NCBI RefSeq assembly: GCF_031624635.1
Contig: NZ_JAMQOQ010000006.1
Span: 62,001 to 126,000 of the forward strand
DNA length: 64,000 nucleotides
Reading direction: 5' to 3'
Origin: Halogeometricum sp. S3BR5-2
GTDB lineage: Archaea > Halobacteriota > Halobacteria > Halobacteriales > Haloferacaceae
In this document: piece by piece, positions 1 through 9,644 of the stretch
Layout: each line of letters starts with the position of its first letter
Numbering within the stretch: the stretch's first letter is position 1
Position numbers and translations under genes: made by a program
Notes under the pieces: generated by a model
What the model saw: only the letters and a program-made list of their open reading frames with translations
Told to the model about the DNA's origin: nothing
Databases searched by the model: none

Positions 1-90
1 CGCTAAACTCCATACCGCCACCTCTTGGCACGTGTCATCATAGTCCACGAAAACGGTTCGAGCGTGTATTTATAATGCTTTGCCCTTATG

Positions 91-100
91 ATTATATAAG
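91..100 (+). promoter_or_regulatory. TATA-like box upstream of moeA
   Basis: An AT-rich stretch, attatataag, stands out in otherwise GC-rich DNA. It lies about 110 nt before the chosen GTG start of moeA, so either the transcript has a leader of roughly 85 nt or the promoter serves another start. The translated sequence between box and GTG is arginine-rich and unlike haloarchaeal coding sequence, which argues against an upstream start. Confidence 0.45.
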
Positions 101-206
101 GTCATATGCACTCCCCGATTCGACGACACGGCGGCGACGCGAGCGAGCGAGGCTCCCGCGAACGAGTCGCGTCCGTGCGGACGCGCGGCGGGCGCGGGCG
201 GCGAGC

Positions 207-1457
207 GTGAGCGACGCCGAGCCGATTCGGCGGGCGGCCGCGGTCGAACGCCTGCTCGAACTGCGCGCCGCGCGGCCCGACGCGCCGACGGAACGGGTCG
301 AACTCGCCGCGGCCGCCGGTCGGACGCTGGCCGAACCGGTCGTCGCCGGGCGTGACGTGCCCGAACGCGACCGGGCGACGATGGACGGGTTCGCCCTCGC
401 GGCCGACGACGACTACCCGCTGACCGTCGTCGGCGAGGTGTTTCCCGAGGACGACGCGCCGACGATACGGCGGGGAGAAGCCGTCGAGATAGCCACCGGC
501 GCGCCGCTTCCCCCCGAGGCGGACGCGGTGCTGATGCGCGAGGACGCGACCGTCGGGGACGGCCGCCTGTCCGGTCCCTCGCTCGCGTCGGGGACGAACG
601 TCTACCCGGCGGGCGCGACGGCGGCGGCCGGCGAGCGTCTGCTCTCGGCGGGCGAGACCGTCGACCCGCGACACGCGGCGCTCCTCCGGGACGTCGGCGC
701 CGACGCCGTGACCGCAGAGCGACGCCTGAGCGTCGGCGTCCTCGCCACAGGAACGGAGATTCGCGAGGGGCGGCAACCGGACCGCGACTCGGAGATGCTG
801 GCGAACCTCGTCCGCCGGTGGGGTCACCGCGCGGCGATTCTCGACGCCGTCCCCGACGAGGAGGCGGCGGTCCGCGAGGGAATCGAGGCCGCCGCGGCGG
901 ACCACGACGCCGTGCTGACGACCGGCGGCACGAGCGTCGGGCACGCGGACCACGTCGTCGGGGTGCTCGCCGAACACGAGACGCTGTTTCGCGGCGTCGC
1001 GCTCAGGCCCGGCCGACCGGTCGCCGCGGCGACGGTGAGGGGAACGCCCGTGTTCGCCCTGCCGGGGAAACCGATGGCCGCCCACGCGGCGGCGACGCTG
1101 GTGCTCCGGCCCTACTTCGTCGGACGCGACCGACTGCCGACCGTCGAGGCGACGTGCGCGGCGCGAGTGACCCTGCCGGGGGGCGAGAACGAATACGAGT
1201 ACGCCATTCCGGTGACGCTGGAAGACGGCTCAGGTCCGGCGGTGGGGCCGGGGGCGGGGTCGGAGTTGACGGACCCGCCGACGGCGACCCCCCTCGGACA
1301 CGCCGCCTCGTCGTTTCCGCTGTACGGGGAGCGGTTCGCGCCGGGACGGGTCGCGTCGAGCACGCGAATCGCGCTGGCCGACGGCGTGGTCCTGACCCGC
1401 GCGGCCGTCGAGAAGGGGGAACGGGTCGCCGTCGTCCCGTACGGCGTCGTGGAGTGA
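207..1457 (+). CDS. moeA: Molybdopterin molybdenumtransferase (MoeA family)
   Basis: MoeA inserts molybdate into adenylated molybdopterin in the cytoplasm, the last step of molybdenum cofactor synthesis. The 416-residue protein shows the MoeA N-terminal signature RATMDGFA (about residues 56-63), then the MoCF-binding domain with LATGTEI and TTGGTSVGHAD, and ALPGKP before the C-terminal beta-barrel domain. Length is normal for the family. The GTG start is chosen because acidic, haloarchaeal-type sequence begins there (SDAEP), while an in-frame ATG at 75 would add an arginine-rich leader that looks non-coding. A convergent ABC exporter gene follows 51 nt downstream. Archaea often have two MoeA paralogues; which one this is cannot be told from sequence alone. 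Confidence 0.93.
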   Translation: MSDAEPIRRAAAVERLLELRAARPDAPTERVELAAAAGRTLAEPVVAGRDVPERDRATMDGFALAADDDYPLTVVGEVFPEDDAPTIRRGEAVEIATGAPLPPEADAVLMREDATVGDGRLSGPSLASGTNVYPAGATAAAGERLLSAGETVDPRHAALLRDVGADAVTAERRLSVGVLATGTEIREGRQPDRDSEMLANLVRRWGHRAAILDAVPDEEAAVREGIEAAAADHDAVLTTGGTSVGHADHVVGVLAEHETLFRGVALRPGRPVAAATVRGTPVFALPGKPMAAHAAATLVLRPYFVGRDRLPTVEATCAARVTLPGGENEYEYAIPVTLEDGSGPAVGPGAGSELTDPPTATPLGHAASSFPLYGERFAPGRVASSTRIALADGVVLTRAAVEKGERVAVVPYGVVE

Positions 1458-1508
1458 GCGAGGCAGGCCGTCGCTCGTTCCGATGAGAGACCGCCGGCGT
1501 CGCCGCGT

Positions 1509-3440
<1,932 letters not shown>

Positions 3441-3660
3441 TGCCGTCCGTATCGGACGCGCGCTCAAGTATCCGGTGGCTCCGGCGAAGCGGTCTGCGGA
3501 CGGGAGCGGTCCGAGCGCGGACGGACGACCGGTCCCGTTCGTCGCTCGGGACCCATCCCCGGGGGCCCCAAGCGCTTTGCCGCACCTATCACTTTAGCCC
3601 TCACGGACTACCCCCCGCGACGCGTTCGGAGACGTACCCGGTCCCGCCGCACCCCTCCCG

Positions 3661-3921
3661 ATGTCCGACACACACTCGACGGTCACGCCCAGTCCGCGAA
3701 GCGCCAGCGAGAACATCATGTACGAAATCGTCGCGACGGTCGCCGAGGCGAAGGGCTGCGACCCGACGACCCTGCGCCCCATCGCCGAGGTGATGAACAC
3801 CGAGGCCGTCGAGACCGTGCTCTCGAACCCGGAGGTCACCATCTCCCTCGGCTTCGAGTACGAGGGCGGCCTCGTGCGGGTGAGCGAGGCGGGCGTCGAG
3901 TACGAAGTGACCGACGAGTAG
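3661..3921 (+). CDS. HalOD1 output-domain protein
   Basis: An 86-residue protein consisting almost only of a HalOD1 output domain, a haloarchaea-specific module found alone or at the end of signalling proteins; its biochemical role is unknown. Visible signs are the helical [20 protein letters not shown] segment, the I-A-E-V-M-N-T region, and the closing strand pair with the [13 protein letters not shown] motif. It stands alone between a divergent ABC exporter and nikR. A second HalOD1 gene lies at 56359-56670, with which it shares the FEYEG core. Confidence 0.8.
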   Translation: MSDTHSTVTPSPRSASENIMYEIVATVAEAKGCDPTTLRPIAEVMNTEAVETVLSNPEVTISLGFEYEGGLVRVSEAGVEYEVTDE

Positions 3922-4126
3922 CGCGCCGGGGTCCGTCTCGCGGGCGGGGAGATAATCGAAGCCAGTGGTATGCGGCACCACGCCATTTTTCTTTCCGTCG
4001 ACTCCTTGTCCGCCTACCGTCCGGAAACGGCCTCGGACGGACGGACGGACGCGGCGAACCCGTCCCGACGTTCGAGCGTCGGCGTGCGGTGTCGATAGAC
4101 GCGGTGGAAAACGGCCGTGTACTAAT

Positions 4127-4137
4127 CTTTAATATAT
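4127..4137 (+). promoter_or_regulatory. TATA box of nikR
   Basis: The AT stretch ctttaatatat is centred about 27 nt before the nikR ATG at 4158, the spacing expected for a leaderless haloarchaeal transcript that starts at or next to the start codon. Confidence 0.6.
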
Positions 4138-4157
4138 CGTGGCGACTCGGTTGTTAT

Positions 4158-4586
4158 ATGACGGTCGTCAGCGTTTCGATGCCTGAGGAGCTTCTCAACC
4201 GAATCGACCAGTTCGCGGACGACCACGGCTACACCGGGCGGAGCGAAGTCCTCCGCGAGGCGAGCCGAAATCTCCTCGGCGAGTTCGAGGACAAGAAACT
4301 GGAGGACCGCGAACTGATGGGAATCGTCACGGTCGTCTTCGATTACGAAACGACGAGCGTCGAGGAGAAGATGATGCACCTCCGTCACGAACACGAGGAC
4401 ATCGTCGCCTCGAACTTCCACAGCCACGTCGGCGGCCACCACTGCATGGAACTGTTCGTGTTGGAGGGCTCACTCGAGGAGATATCGACGTTCGTCGGGA
4501 AGATCAGAGCGACGAAGGACACGCTCACGATAGACTACTCGGTGCTGCCCGTGGACGACTTCGGACCGCTCGCGGGCATGGACTGA
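4158..4586 (+). CDS. nikR: Nickel-responsive regulator NikR
   Basis: A 142-residue protein with an N-terminal ribbon-helix-helix DNA-binding domain ([13 protein letters not shown], then GRSEVLREA) and a C-terminal ACT-like nickel-sensing domain. The four high-affinity Ni(II) ligands of E. coli NikR (H76, H87, H89, C95) have exact counterparts in spacing: H77, H88, H90 and C96, in the segments RHEHE and [10 protein letters not shown]. It should be a tetramer that binds operators when loaded with nickel. It precedes two transporter gene clusters on the same strand, which it probably controls. The ATG at 4158 fits both the RHH domain start and the TATA spacing. Confidence 0.95.
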   Translation: MTVVSVSMPEELLNRIDQFADDHGYTGRSEVLREASRNLLGEFEDKKLEDRELMGIVTVVFDYETTSVEEKMMHLRHEHEDIVASNFHSHVGGHHCMELFVLEGSLEEISTFVGKIRATKDTLTIDYSVLPVDDFGPLAGMD

Positions 4587-4827
4587 GTTCGCCCGAGCAT
4601 CCGAGCGCCTCGGTGCGACCCCGGACGGACGCGTAGGCGGCTTCCGCACGGGAGCGCCGACTGTCCGACGAGCGACGGGGGAGGCCGCCGGGATAGGCAG
4701 GCGACGGAGCGGTCGGTTCTCTCTCGTCTGACGGGTCGTAGTGACGGTCGAACTCTATTATTAATCCGCCAGACGGCAATCGCGGTAGAGCGTGAAATAT
4801 TAAAATCTACCCTCTAAATCACAACTG

Positions 4828-4837
4828 TTATTATTTC
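4828..4837 (+). promoter_or_regulatory. TATA-like box of the NitT-type ABC cluster
   Basis: The sequence gttattattt sits about 27 nt upstream of the ATG at 4860, again fitting a leaderless transcript. The surrounding 70 nt are markedly AT-rich compared with flanking genes. Confidence 0.5.
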
Positions 4838-4845
4838 TTAGCTTA

Positions 4846-4858
4846 GTGTTACCAACAC
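4846..4858. promoter_or_regulatory. Perfect inverted repeat GTGTT-ACC-AACAC at the start of the ABC cluster
   Basis: Five-base arms with a three-base spacer end one base before the start codon at 4860, that is, over the expected transcription start. The position suits a repressor operator. The same repeat was not found in front of nikR or nikM, so assignment to NikR is only a guess. Confidence 0.35.
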
Positions 4859-4859
4859 G

Positions 4860-5930
4860 ATGGTTCGATTTACGCGCCGAAAGCTGCTCCGGAGGGCGGG
4901 TGCGAGTGCGGTCGCGACCGCGGGAATCGCCGGTTGCGTCGGCGGAGCGAACGAGTCGTCTCGCACGACGGGCGAATCGTCGGATGCCGGGAACGGGTCA
5001 GTCGACTCTCTGACCGTCGCGTACGTTCCGATCTATCCGAACATGCAGCAGTACGTGATGACGGAGGAGGGCTACTACGAGAACGTCCCGGCGGACGTCA
5101 CGGTAGAGCGGTTCAGTTCGGGGCCGAGCGTCGTCAAGGCGTTCGCCAGCGGCGACGTCGACGCCGCGTTCTTCGGAATCTCTCCCGCGATGGTCCTCGC
5201 CGACAAGGGCACGGACGCCGGCATCCTCGCGGCGAACTCGCGGAACGGGTTCAAAATCATGGGGACGAGCGAACTCGCCGACCTGTACGAGCGGGAAGGC
5301 GAGACCGCGTTCGAGGCGTTCGAGAGCGAACACGGTCGGAAGGTGCGGTTCGGCGCCCCTCCGGACGGGAGCGTGCCCGACGTCGTGCTTCGATACTGGA
5401 TTCAGGAGGACCTCGGCGCGGGCGAGATGGAGCGCGTCGTCAGCAAATCGAACGTCCCGCCGGCGAAGGCGGTCCAGACGGTTCGGTCGGGCGATATCGA
5501 CGCGACGATCGTTCAGGAGCCGTTCGCGACGATTATCGGCCGGCAGGAGGGCTTCGAGGAACTCGTCTGGTCCGGCGACGTCCTCGAGAATCACCCGGTC
5601 ACGGTGCTGTTCGCGAACCGCCGGGTGCTCGACGATAGCGACCTCTCCCGGTCGCTCGTCGAACAGCACGCCGCGGCGACCGAGTTCGCGGCGGACTCGC
5701 CGGACGCGGCCGCCGCGCACGCCGCGTCCGTAATCGGGTCCGGAGTGAGCGAGCAACTCGCGAGGGCCGCCATGGACTCGCGGGCGTCCGAGTTCATCTC
5801 CGACCCGCACGCGATCACCGGCCAGACCGCGACGATGGGCGAGTTCGTCGCGAGCGTCGGGAACATCGAGGAACCGGTCGCGACCGAGGACCTGTTCGCG
5901 TTCGGGCCTTACGACGCACTCCAGCGATGA
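4860..5930 (+). CDS. ABC transporter substrate-binding lipoprotein, NitT/TauT (NMT1/SsuA) type
   Basis: A 356-residue exported binding protein. The N-terminus has a Tat-type twin arginine (RRKLLRRAG), a hydrophobic stretch and a lipobox ending AGIAGC, so C26 is the probable lipid-modified residue; a Ser/Gly/Glu linker follows. The mature part has the SsuA/ThiY type-II binding fold: TVAYVPIYPN at the first strand, GPSVVKAFASGDVDAAFFG in the ligand loop, and GDIDATIVQEPFA in the second lobe. Relatives bind sulfonates, nitrate, pyrimidine precursors or metal-organic complexes. It overlaps the permease gene by 4 nt. Its place between nikR and nikM suggests a nickel complex or a Ni-linked ligand, but that is inference from position only. 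Confidence 0.88.
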   Translation: MVRFTRRKLLRRAGASAVATAGIAGCVGGANESSRTTGESSDAGNGSVDSLTVAYVPIYPNMQQYVMTEEGYYENVPADVTVERFSSGPSVVKAFASGDVDAAFFGISPAMVLADKGTDAGILAANSRNGFKIMGTSELADLYEREGETAFEAFESEHGRKVRFGAPPDGSVPDVVLRYWIQEDLGAGEMERVVSKSNVPPAKAVQTVRSGDIDATIVQEPFATIIGRQEGFEELVWSGDVLENHPVTVLFANRRVLDDSDLSRSLVEQHAAATEFAADSPDAAAAHAASVIGSGVSEQLARAAMDSRASEFISDPHAITGQTATMGEFVASVGNIEEPVATEDLFAFGPYDALQR

Positions 5931-6766
5931 GCCTCGGAACCGACACCGACTCGGACGCCCTGGTCGCCGCCGCGGAGGGAGACGCGAAACGGTACCTCCG
6001 CGGATGCGGCGGTCTCCTGGCGTTCCTCCTCGTCTGGTGGGTCGGCGCGACGACGACCCAGCCGTCGTATCTGGTTCCGAGTCCGCTCGGTTCCGCGCGC
6101 GCGTTTCTCGACCTGTTCGCGACTTCGACCGCCGTCGTAGTCCCGGTCTGGGGCTCGAGTCTGACCCTCCCGACGGGGCTCGCGCACCTCGCGGAGACGC
6201 TGTTTCACTACGTCCCCGGCCTCCTCGTCGGCGCCGGGTGCGGAATCGGTCTCGGCTTGACGATGGGCTGGAACGGCGCGCTCGACGACTGGTTACGCCC
6301 GCTGGTCCGGGTGCTGCGGCCGATTCCGCCGTTGGCCTGGGTCGTCTTCGCCATCGTCTGGTTCGGCATCGGCCACACTGGCGCGGCGTTCATCGTCTTC
6401 GTGGGCGCGTTTTGGATCAACTTCTACGGGGCGTACGGCGGCGTCGAAGGCGTCTCGAGCGACCTGACCGACGCCGCGTCGACGCTCGGCGTGGAACGCG
6501 ACCTCTCGATGCTGAAACTCGTCGCGCTTCCGAGTGCGGCCCCCCAGGTACTGACGGGGTTCCGAACGAGCATCGGTCGTTGCTGGATGATCGTCGTCGG
6601 CGCCGAGTTGTTCGGCGCGCCCGGCGTCGGCTACGAAATCATCAACGCGTCGAACAACCTCGCGATGGCGACCAGCGTCGCGTACATGTTCCTCATCAGC
6701 CTCGCGTTCCTCTGTATGGACGTCGGCTTCCGACTCGTCGAACGGAGGGTGCTCGCGTGGCGATGA
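5927..6766 (+). CDS. ABC transporter permease, NitT/TauT (SsuC) type
   Basis: A 279-residue BPD-type permease with about six membrane segments, beginning with LLAFLLVWWVGA and ending with YMFLISLAFLCMDVGF. The region DAASTLGVERDLSMLKLVALP is the EAA-type coupling loop that docks with the ATPase. It belongs with the binding protein before it (ATGA overlap) and the ATPase after it (ATGA overlap at 6763-6766), a tightly translationally coupled operon. Substrate cannot be read from the sequence. Confidence 0.9.
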   Translation: MSLGTDTDSDALVAAAEGDAKRYLRGCGGLLAFLLVWWVGATTTQPSYLVPSPLGSARAFLDLFATSTAVVVPVWGSSLTLPTGLAHLAETLFHYVPGLLVGAGCGIGLGLTMGWNGALDDWLRPLVRVLRPIPPLAWVVFAIVWFGIGHTGAAFIVFVGAFWINFYGAYGGVEGVSSDLTDAASTLGVERDLSMLKLVALPSAAPQVLTGFRTSIGRCWMIVVGAELFGAPGVGYEIINASNNLAMATSVAYMFLISLAFLCMDVGFRLVERRVLAWR

Positions 6767-7563
6767 GCGAGCGAGCGACCGCAGACCGGGAGTCCGGTGG
6801 GAAGATACGCGTTCGAGACATCGGCAAGTCCTACGGGTCGACGCGGGCGCTCGAAGACGTCTCACTGTCGGTCTCGGAGGGAGAGTTCTGCTGCATCGTC
6901 GGCCCGTCCGGGTGCGGAAAGACGACCCTGTTGCGTGCCATCGCCGGTCTCGACGACCCGGACAGCGGTTCGATCCTCGTCGACGGGAACCCGGTCACCG
7001 ACCCGGGCCTAGACCGAGGGATGGTCTTTCAGGAGTACGCGCTGTTCCCCTGGCGAACCGTCCGGGGGAACGTCCGATTCGGTCTGGACCGGCCCGCCTG
7101 CGAGTGTGCGGACTGCGAGGCGCGGGTCCGGGAGTTGGTCGACCTCGTCGGTCTCGACGGGTTCGAGGACGCGTACCCGAAGGAGCTATCGGGCGGCATG
7201 AAACAGCGCGTCGGAATCGCCCGTGCCCTCGCCGTCGACCCGGAGATTCTCCTGATGGACGAGCCGTTCGGGAGCGTCGACGCGCGGACGCGCGACCGTC
7301 TGCACGCCGAACTGCTCGACATCTGGGCGCAGACCGAACAGACCGTCGTGTTCGTCACGCACGACATCGACGAGGCGGTGACGTTGGCGGACCGCGTCGT
7401 GGTCATGGACGCCGACCCGGGGACCGTGCGGTCGACCCTCTCTATCGACGTAGAACGCCCCCGCGAACGGACGGCGCACGAGTTCGTCGACTACGTGGCG
7501 AGGATCAGGGACGAACTCGGGGGCCCGGCAGACGTCGGCGGCAAGCGCCGTCTTGGCGACTGA
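6763..7563 (+). CDS. ABC transporter ATPase, NitT/TauT (SsuB) type, with extra Cys cluster
   Basis: A 266-residue nucleotide-binding subunit: Walker A GPSGCGKTT, Q-loop MVFQEYALFPW, signature LSGGMKQR, Walker B ILLMDEPFGSVDA and THDIDEA switch, all typical of the SsuB/TauB group. Odd for this family and for low-cysteine haloarchaeal proteins is C113-x-C115-x2-C118 (segment PACECADCEA) in the helical subdomain after the Q-loop, the region that contacts the permease. C43, C44 and C51 add further thiols near the Walker A. In a NikR-linked operon this may be a metal-sensing or metal-binding site. The ATG at 6763 is chosen for its 4-nt overlap with the permease stop. Confidence 0.9.
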   Translation: MSERATADRESGGKIRVRDIGKSYGSTRALEDVSLSVSEGEFCCIVGPSGCGKTTLLRAIAGLDDPDSGSILVDGNPVTDPGLDRGMVFQEYALFPWRTVRGNVRFGLDRPACECADCEARVRELVDLVGLDGFEDAYPKELSGGMKQRVGIARALAVDPEILLMDEPFGSVDARTRDRLHAELLDIWAQTEQTVVFVTHDIDEAVTLADRVVVMDADPGTVRSTLSIDVERPRERTAHEFVDYVARIRDELGGPADVGGKRRLGD

Positions 7564-7790
7564 TCCGGTCGTCGTCGAGGCTTTCCACGGCGATATCGTG
7601 CGATGTATCGAGACCGTCGGGAGACAAGCGAGTCAATTCCGGTCGAGACGCGCCGTCGACGCGGCGAATGCGGAAATCGGTGAACCGTGTCCGATAGCAG
7701 TCGGCCGATCGAAGAGGCGGCGGTCTTCCTGCCAAGTATATTCCCAGTTGTCCATCATAGTTGTTATCTTCTAAAAGAGCCCATGGTAAC

Positions 7791-7800
7791 CTTATTATGC
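7791..7800 (+). promoter_or_regulatory. TATA-like box of the nickel/cobalt ECF operon
   Basis: The sequence cttattatgc is about 27-30 nt upstream of the ATG at 7826, matching the leaderless pattern of the two promoters before it. The 260-nt gap between the two transporter clusters holds this promoter and no convincing gene. Confidence 0.55.
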
Positions 7801-7825
7801 TATCTCGGATTATTAGCAAGTACCC

Positions 7826-8506
7826 ATGGCACACATCCATCTCGGAGAAGGGGCGTTCCCGCTCTGGGCACTGATTCTCTGGACGCTTTTGGGCGTCGGA
7901 TTGGTCGGTGCCGTCGTCTACCGGGTCCGGAAGGGCGGTCTCAAGACGCACCAGATCGCGCTCGCGGGAATCGGTGCGGCGGCGAGTTTCGCCATCTTCC
8001 AGTTGAACATCCCCGTCTGGGGCGGCATCCACATGAACCTCACCGGTCTCGTGGGAATCCTCGCCGGTCCGCTGCTCGGCACGCTCATCGCGCTGGTCGT
8101 GAACATCTTCTCGGCCGCACTCGGACACGGCGCGGTCGGTCTCCTCGGCGCGAACACGCTCGTCAACGCCACCGAAGCCGTCGTCGCCTACTACGCCTTC
8201 AAGACGCTGATGCGACAGGACTGGGACGTCTTCCCCGCGAGCGCCGGCGCCGCGACGCTCGGCCTCTCGGCGGGCGCGTTCCTGATGGGGGCAATCATCG
8301 TCGTCAGCGGCGTGAACGGGAGCGCGCTGCCTCGCGGTGATCTGGCCATCGCGGTCGCCGGTCTCGTCGGACTCAATCTCGGCGTCGCCGTCGTCGAGGG
8401 GATCCTGACCGGATTCATCGTCCAGTTCCTCGCGTCGGTTCGTCCCGATCTCGTCGGCCTCGCGGACCGCGGCGCCCGCGAGGAATCGAGCGGGGTGACG
8501 GCCTGA
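7826..8506 (+). CDS. nikM: Nickel/cobalt ECF transporter substrate-binding subunit (NikM/CbiM)
   Basis: A 226-residue membrane S-component that captures Ni(II) or Co(II) for the ECF transporter. It has about six to seven hydrophobic segments and the family's metal-binding N-terminus: MAHIHLGEG rather than the usual M-H-I. If the initiator Met is removed, as is normal before Ala, the mature chain begins Ala-His and restores His at position 2. The second ligand region GGIHMNLTG holds the conserved internal histidine. The stop overlaps the next start by one base (TGATG). Upstream nikR favours nickel over cobalt. Confidence 0.92.
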   Translation: MAHIHLGEGAFPLWALILWTLLGVGLVGAVVYRVRKGGLKTHQIALAGIGAAASFAIFQLNIPVWGGIHMNLTGLVGILAGPLLGTLIALVVNIFSAALGHGAVGLLGANTLVNATEAVVAYYAFKTLMRQDWDVFPASAGAATLGLSAGAFLMGAIIVVSGVNGSALPRGDLAIAVAGLVGLNLGVAVVEGILTGFIVQFLASVRPDLVGLADRGAREESSGVTA

Positions 8507-8829
8507 TGCAGCGCTGGAAGCAGTACGGCGGCCTCCTCGGGCTGTTCGCGGCCTGTTTCGCCGCCGGACTGTGGGGCTTCACGTCGACCGGCGGCGCGCT
8601 CCCGTGGGCGAAGCGTTCCGCGCAGGCCCTACAGCGCGGCGTGCAGGAGAGCGGCGGCGCACTCGTCGACCTCGGTCGCGGCGTCGTCGTCGCCGGGCCG
8701 ATTCGGAAGGGCGGCATGATGTTCGAGTACGGGGCACTCATCGCCGTTCTGGTCGTTCTCGGCGCCGGGCTGTACGTCTACGTCGACCGATACGGCGGCC
8801 TCGACGACGGGGAACGCCCGTCCCGGTGA
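8506..8829 (+). CDS. nikN: Small membrane subunit of the nickel/cobalt ECF transporter (NikN/CbiN-like)
   Basis: A 107-residue protein with two hydrophobic helices (about residues 8-27 and 72-91) around a polar extracytoplasmic loop, the layout of NikN/CbiN subunits needed for metal loading of the M subunit. Identification rests on that layout and its position between the M and Q genes, since these small subunits are poorly conserved. The start overlaps the nikM stop by one base and the stop overlaps the nikQ GTG by 4 nt. Confidence 0.75.
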   Translation: MQRWKQYGGLLGLFAACFAAGLWGFTSTGGALPWAKRSAQALQRGVQESGGALVDLGRGVVVAGPIRKGGMMFEYGALIAVLVVLGAGLYVYVDRYGGLDDGERPSR

Positions 8830-9644
8830 CCGTGACGGCACTCTCGAATCACGTTCCGGACCCCCGCCTCATCACCGCGTTCGCGGAGCGTCGGGACGGA
8901 CCGCTGCACCGCGTCAACCCGTGGACGAAGGTCGGGGTCGTCGGCGCACTCGTCCTCGCGGTCACGGTGTTCGACCGCCTCGCGCTCCTGGCCGGACTGT
9001 ACGGCACGGTGCTCTTCGTCTACGGCCTCGCTGGACTCCCGTACCGCCGCCTGATCGGCTGGTACACGCTTCCGCTCCTGTTCATCGTCTCCGTCGCCGG
9101 ACCGCTGGCGTTCCTCGAACCGGGCGTACCGATCGGCGGCGCGCTCTCGACGCCGCTCGGCGAACTCTCGGTCACGTGGGCGGGCCTCGCGCTCTTCGCG
9201 GAACTCGGCTGTCGGTCGCTCGTCGTCGTCACGTTCACGCTGACGGCGTCGATGACCACGAAGTACACCGACGTCGCGTACCTGCTCGGGCGATTGCTGC
9301 CCCGACCGATCGACCAGATCGCGCTTCTCACCTATCGATTCACGTTCGTCATGATCGAGACGCTCGAAGACCTGGTGAAGGCCGTCAGCTCTCGGGGAGC
9401 GAACCTCTCGGAGTTCTGGTCGAACAAACGGCTGTACGCGAGGATCCTCGGGATGACCATGCTGTCGGCCATCGAGCAGTCCGAACGGCTCGTCAAGTCG
9501 ATGGAAGCCAGAGGATACAACGGCGACATCACGCTGTACGGCGACGTCCCCCGGCCGCCGGCCCGCGAACTGTTCGTCGTGGTCGGTTCGTACGTCGCCG
9601 TCGTCGGCTACGCGGCGGTCGCGGTCTACGGGGTGGGAGTGTGA
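8826..9644 (+). CDS. nikQ: ECF transporter transmembrane coupling subunit (NikQ/CbiQ)
   Basis: A 272-residue T-component with about five membrane helices. The two conserved coupling motifs that bind the ATPases are visible as SSRGANL and MEARGY, the Ala/Ser-Arg-Gly signature of the family. HRVNPWTKV near the N-terminus is also typical. The GTG at 8826 is favoured since it overlaps the previous stop (GTGA); a second GTG six bases later is possible. It links the metal-binding NikM/NikN to the NikO ATPase. Confidence 0.9.
   Translation: MTVTALSNHVPDPRLITAFAERRDGPLHRVNPWTKVGVVGALVLAVTVFDRLALLAGLYGTVLFVYGLAGLPYRRLIGWYTLPLLFIVSVAGPLAFLEPGVPIGGALSTPLGELSVTWAGLALFAELGCRSLVVVTFTLTASMTTKYTDVAYLLGRLLPRPIDQIALLTYRFTFVMIETLEDLVKAVSSRGANLSEFWSNKRLYARILGMTMLSAIEQSERLVKSMEARGYNGDITLYGDVPRPPARELFVVVGSYVAVVGYAAVAVYGVGV

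Noticed and set aside
1-41. Start of a divergent gene on the minus strand at the left edge (ATG at 13 or 41)
   Set aside because: The frame from 41 ends after 12 codons, and the frame from 13 has only four codons in the window; nothing can be judged.
102-1085. Long open frame on the minus strand opposite moeA
   Set aside because: A typical high-GC shadow: basic, His/Arg-rich product and full overlap with a clear moeA.
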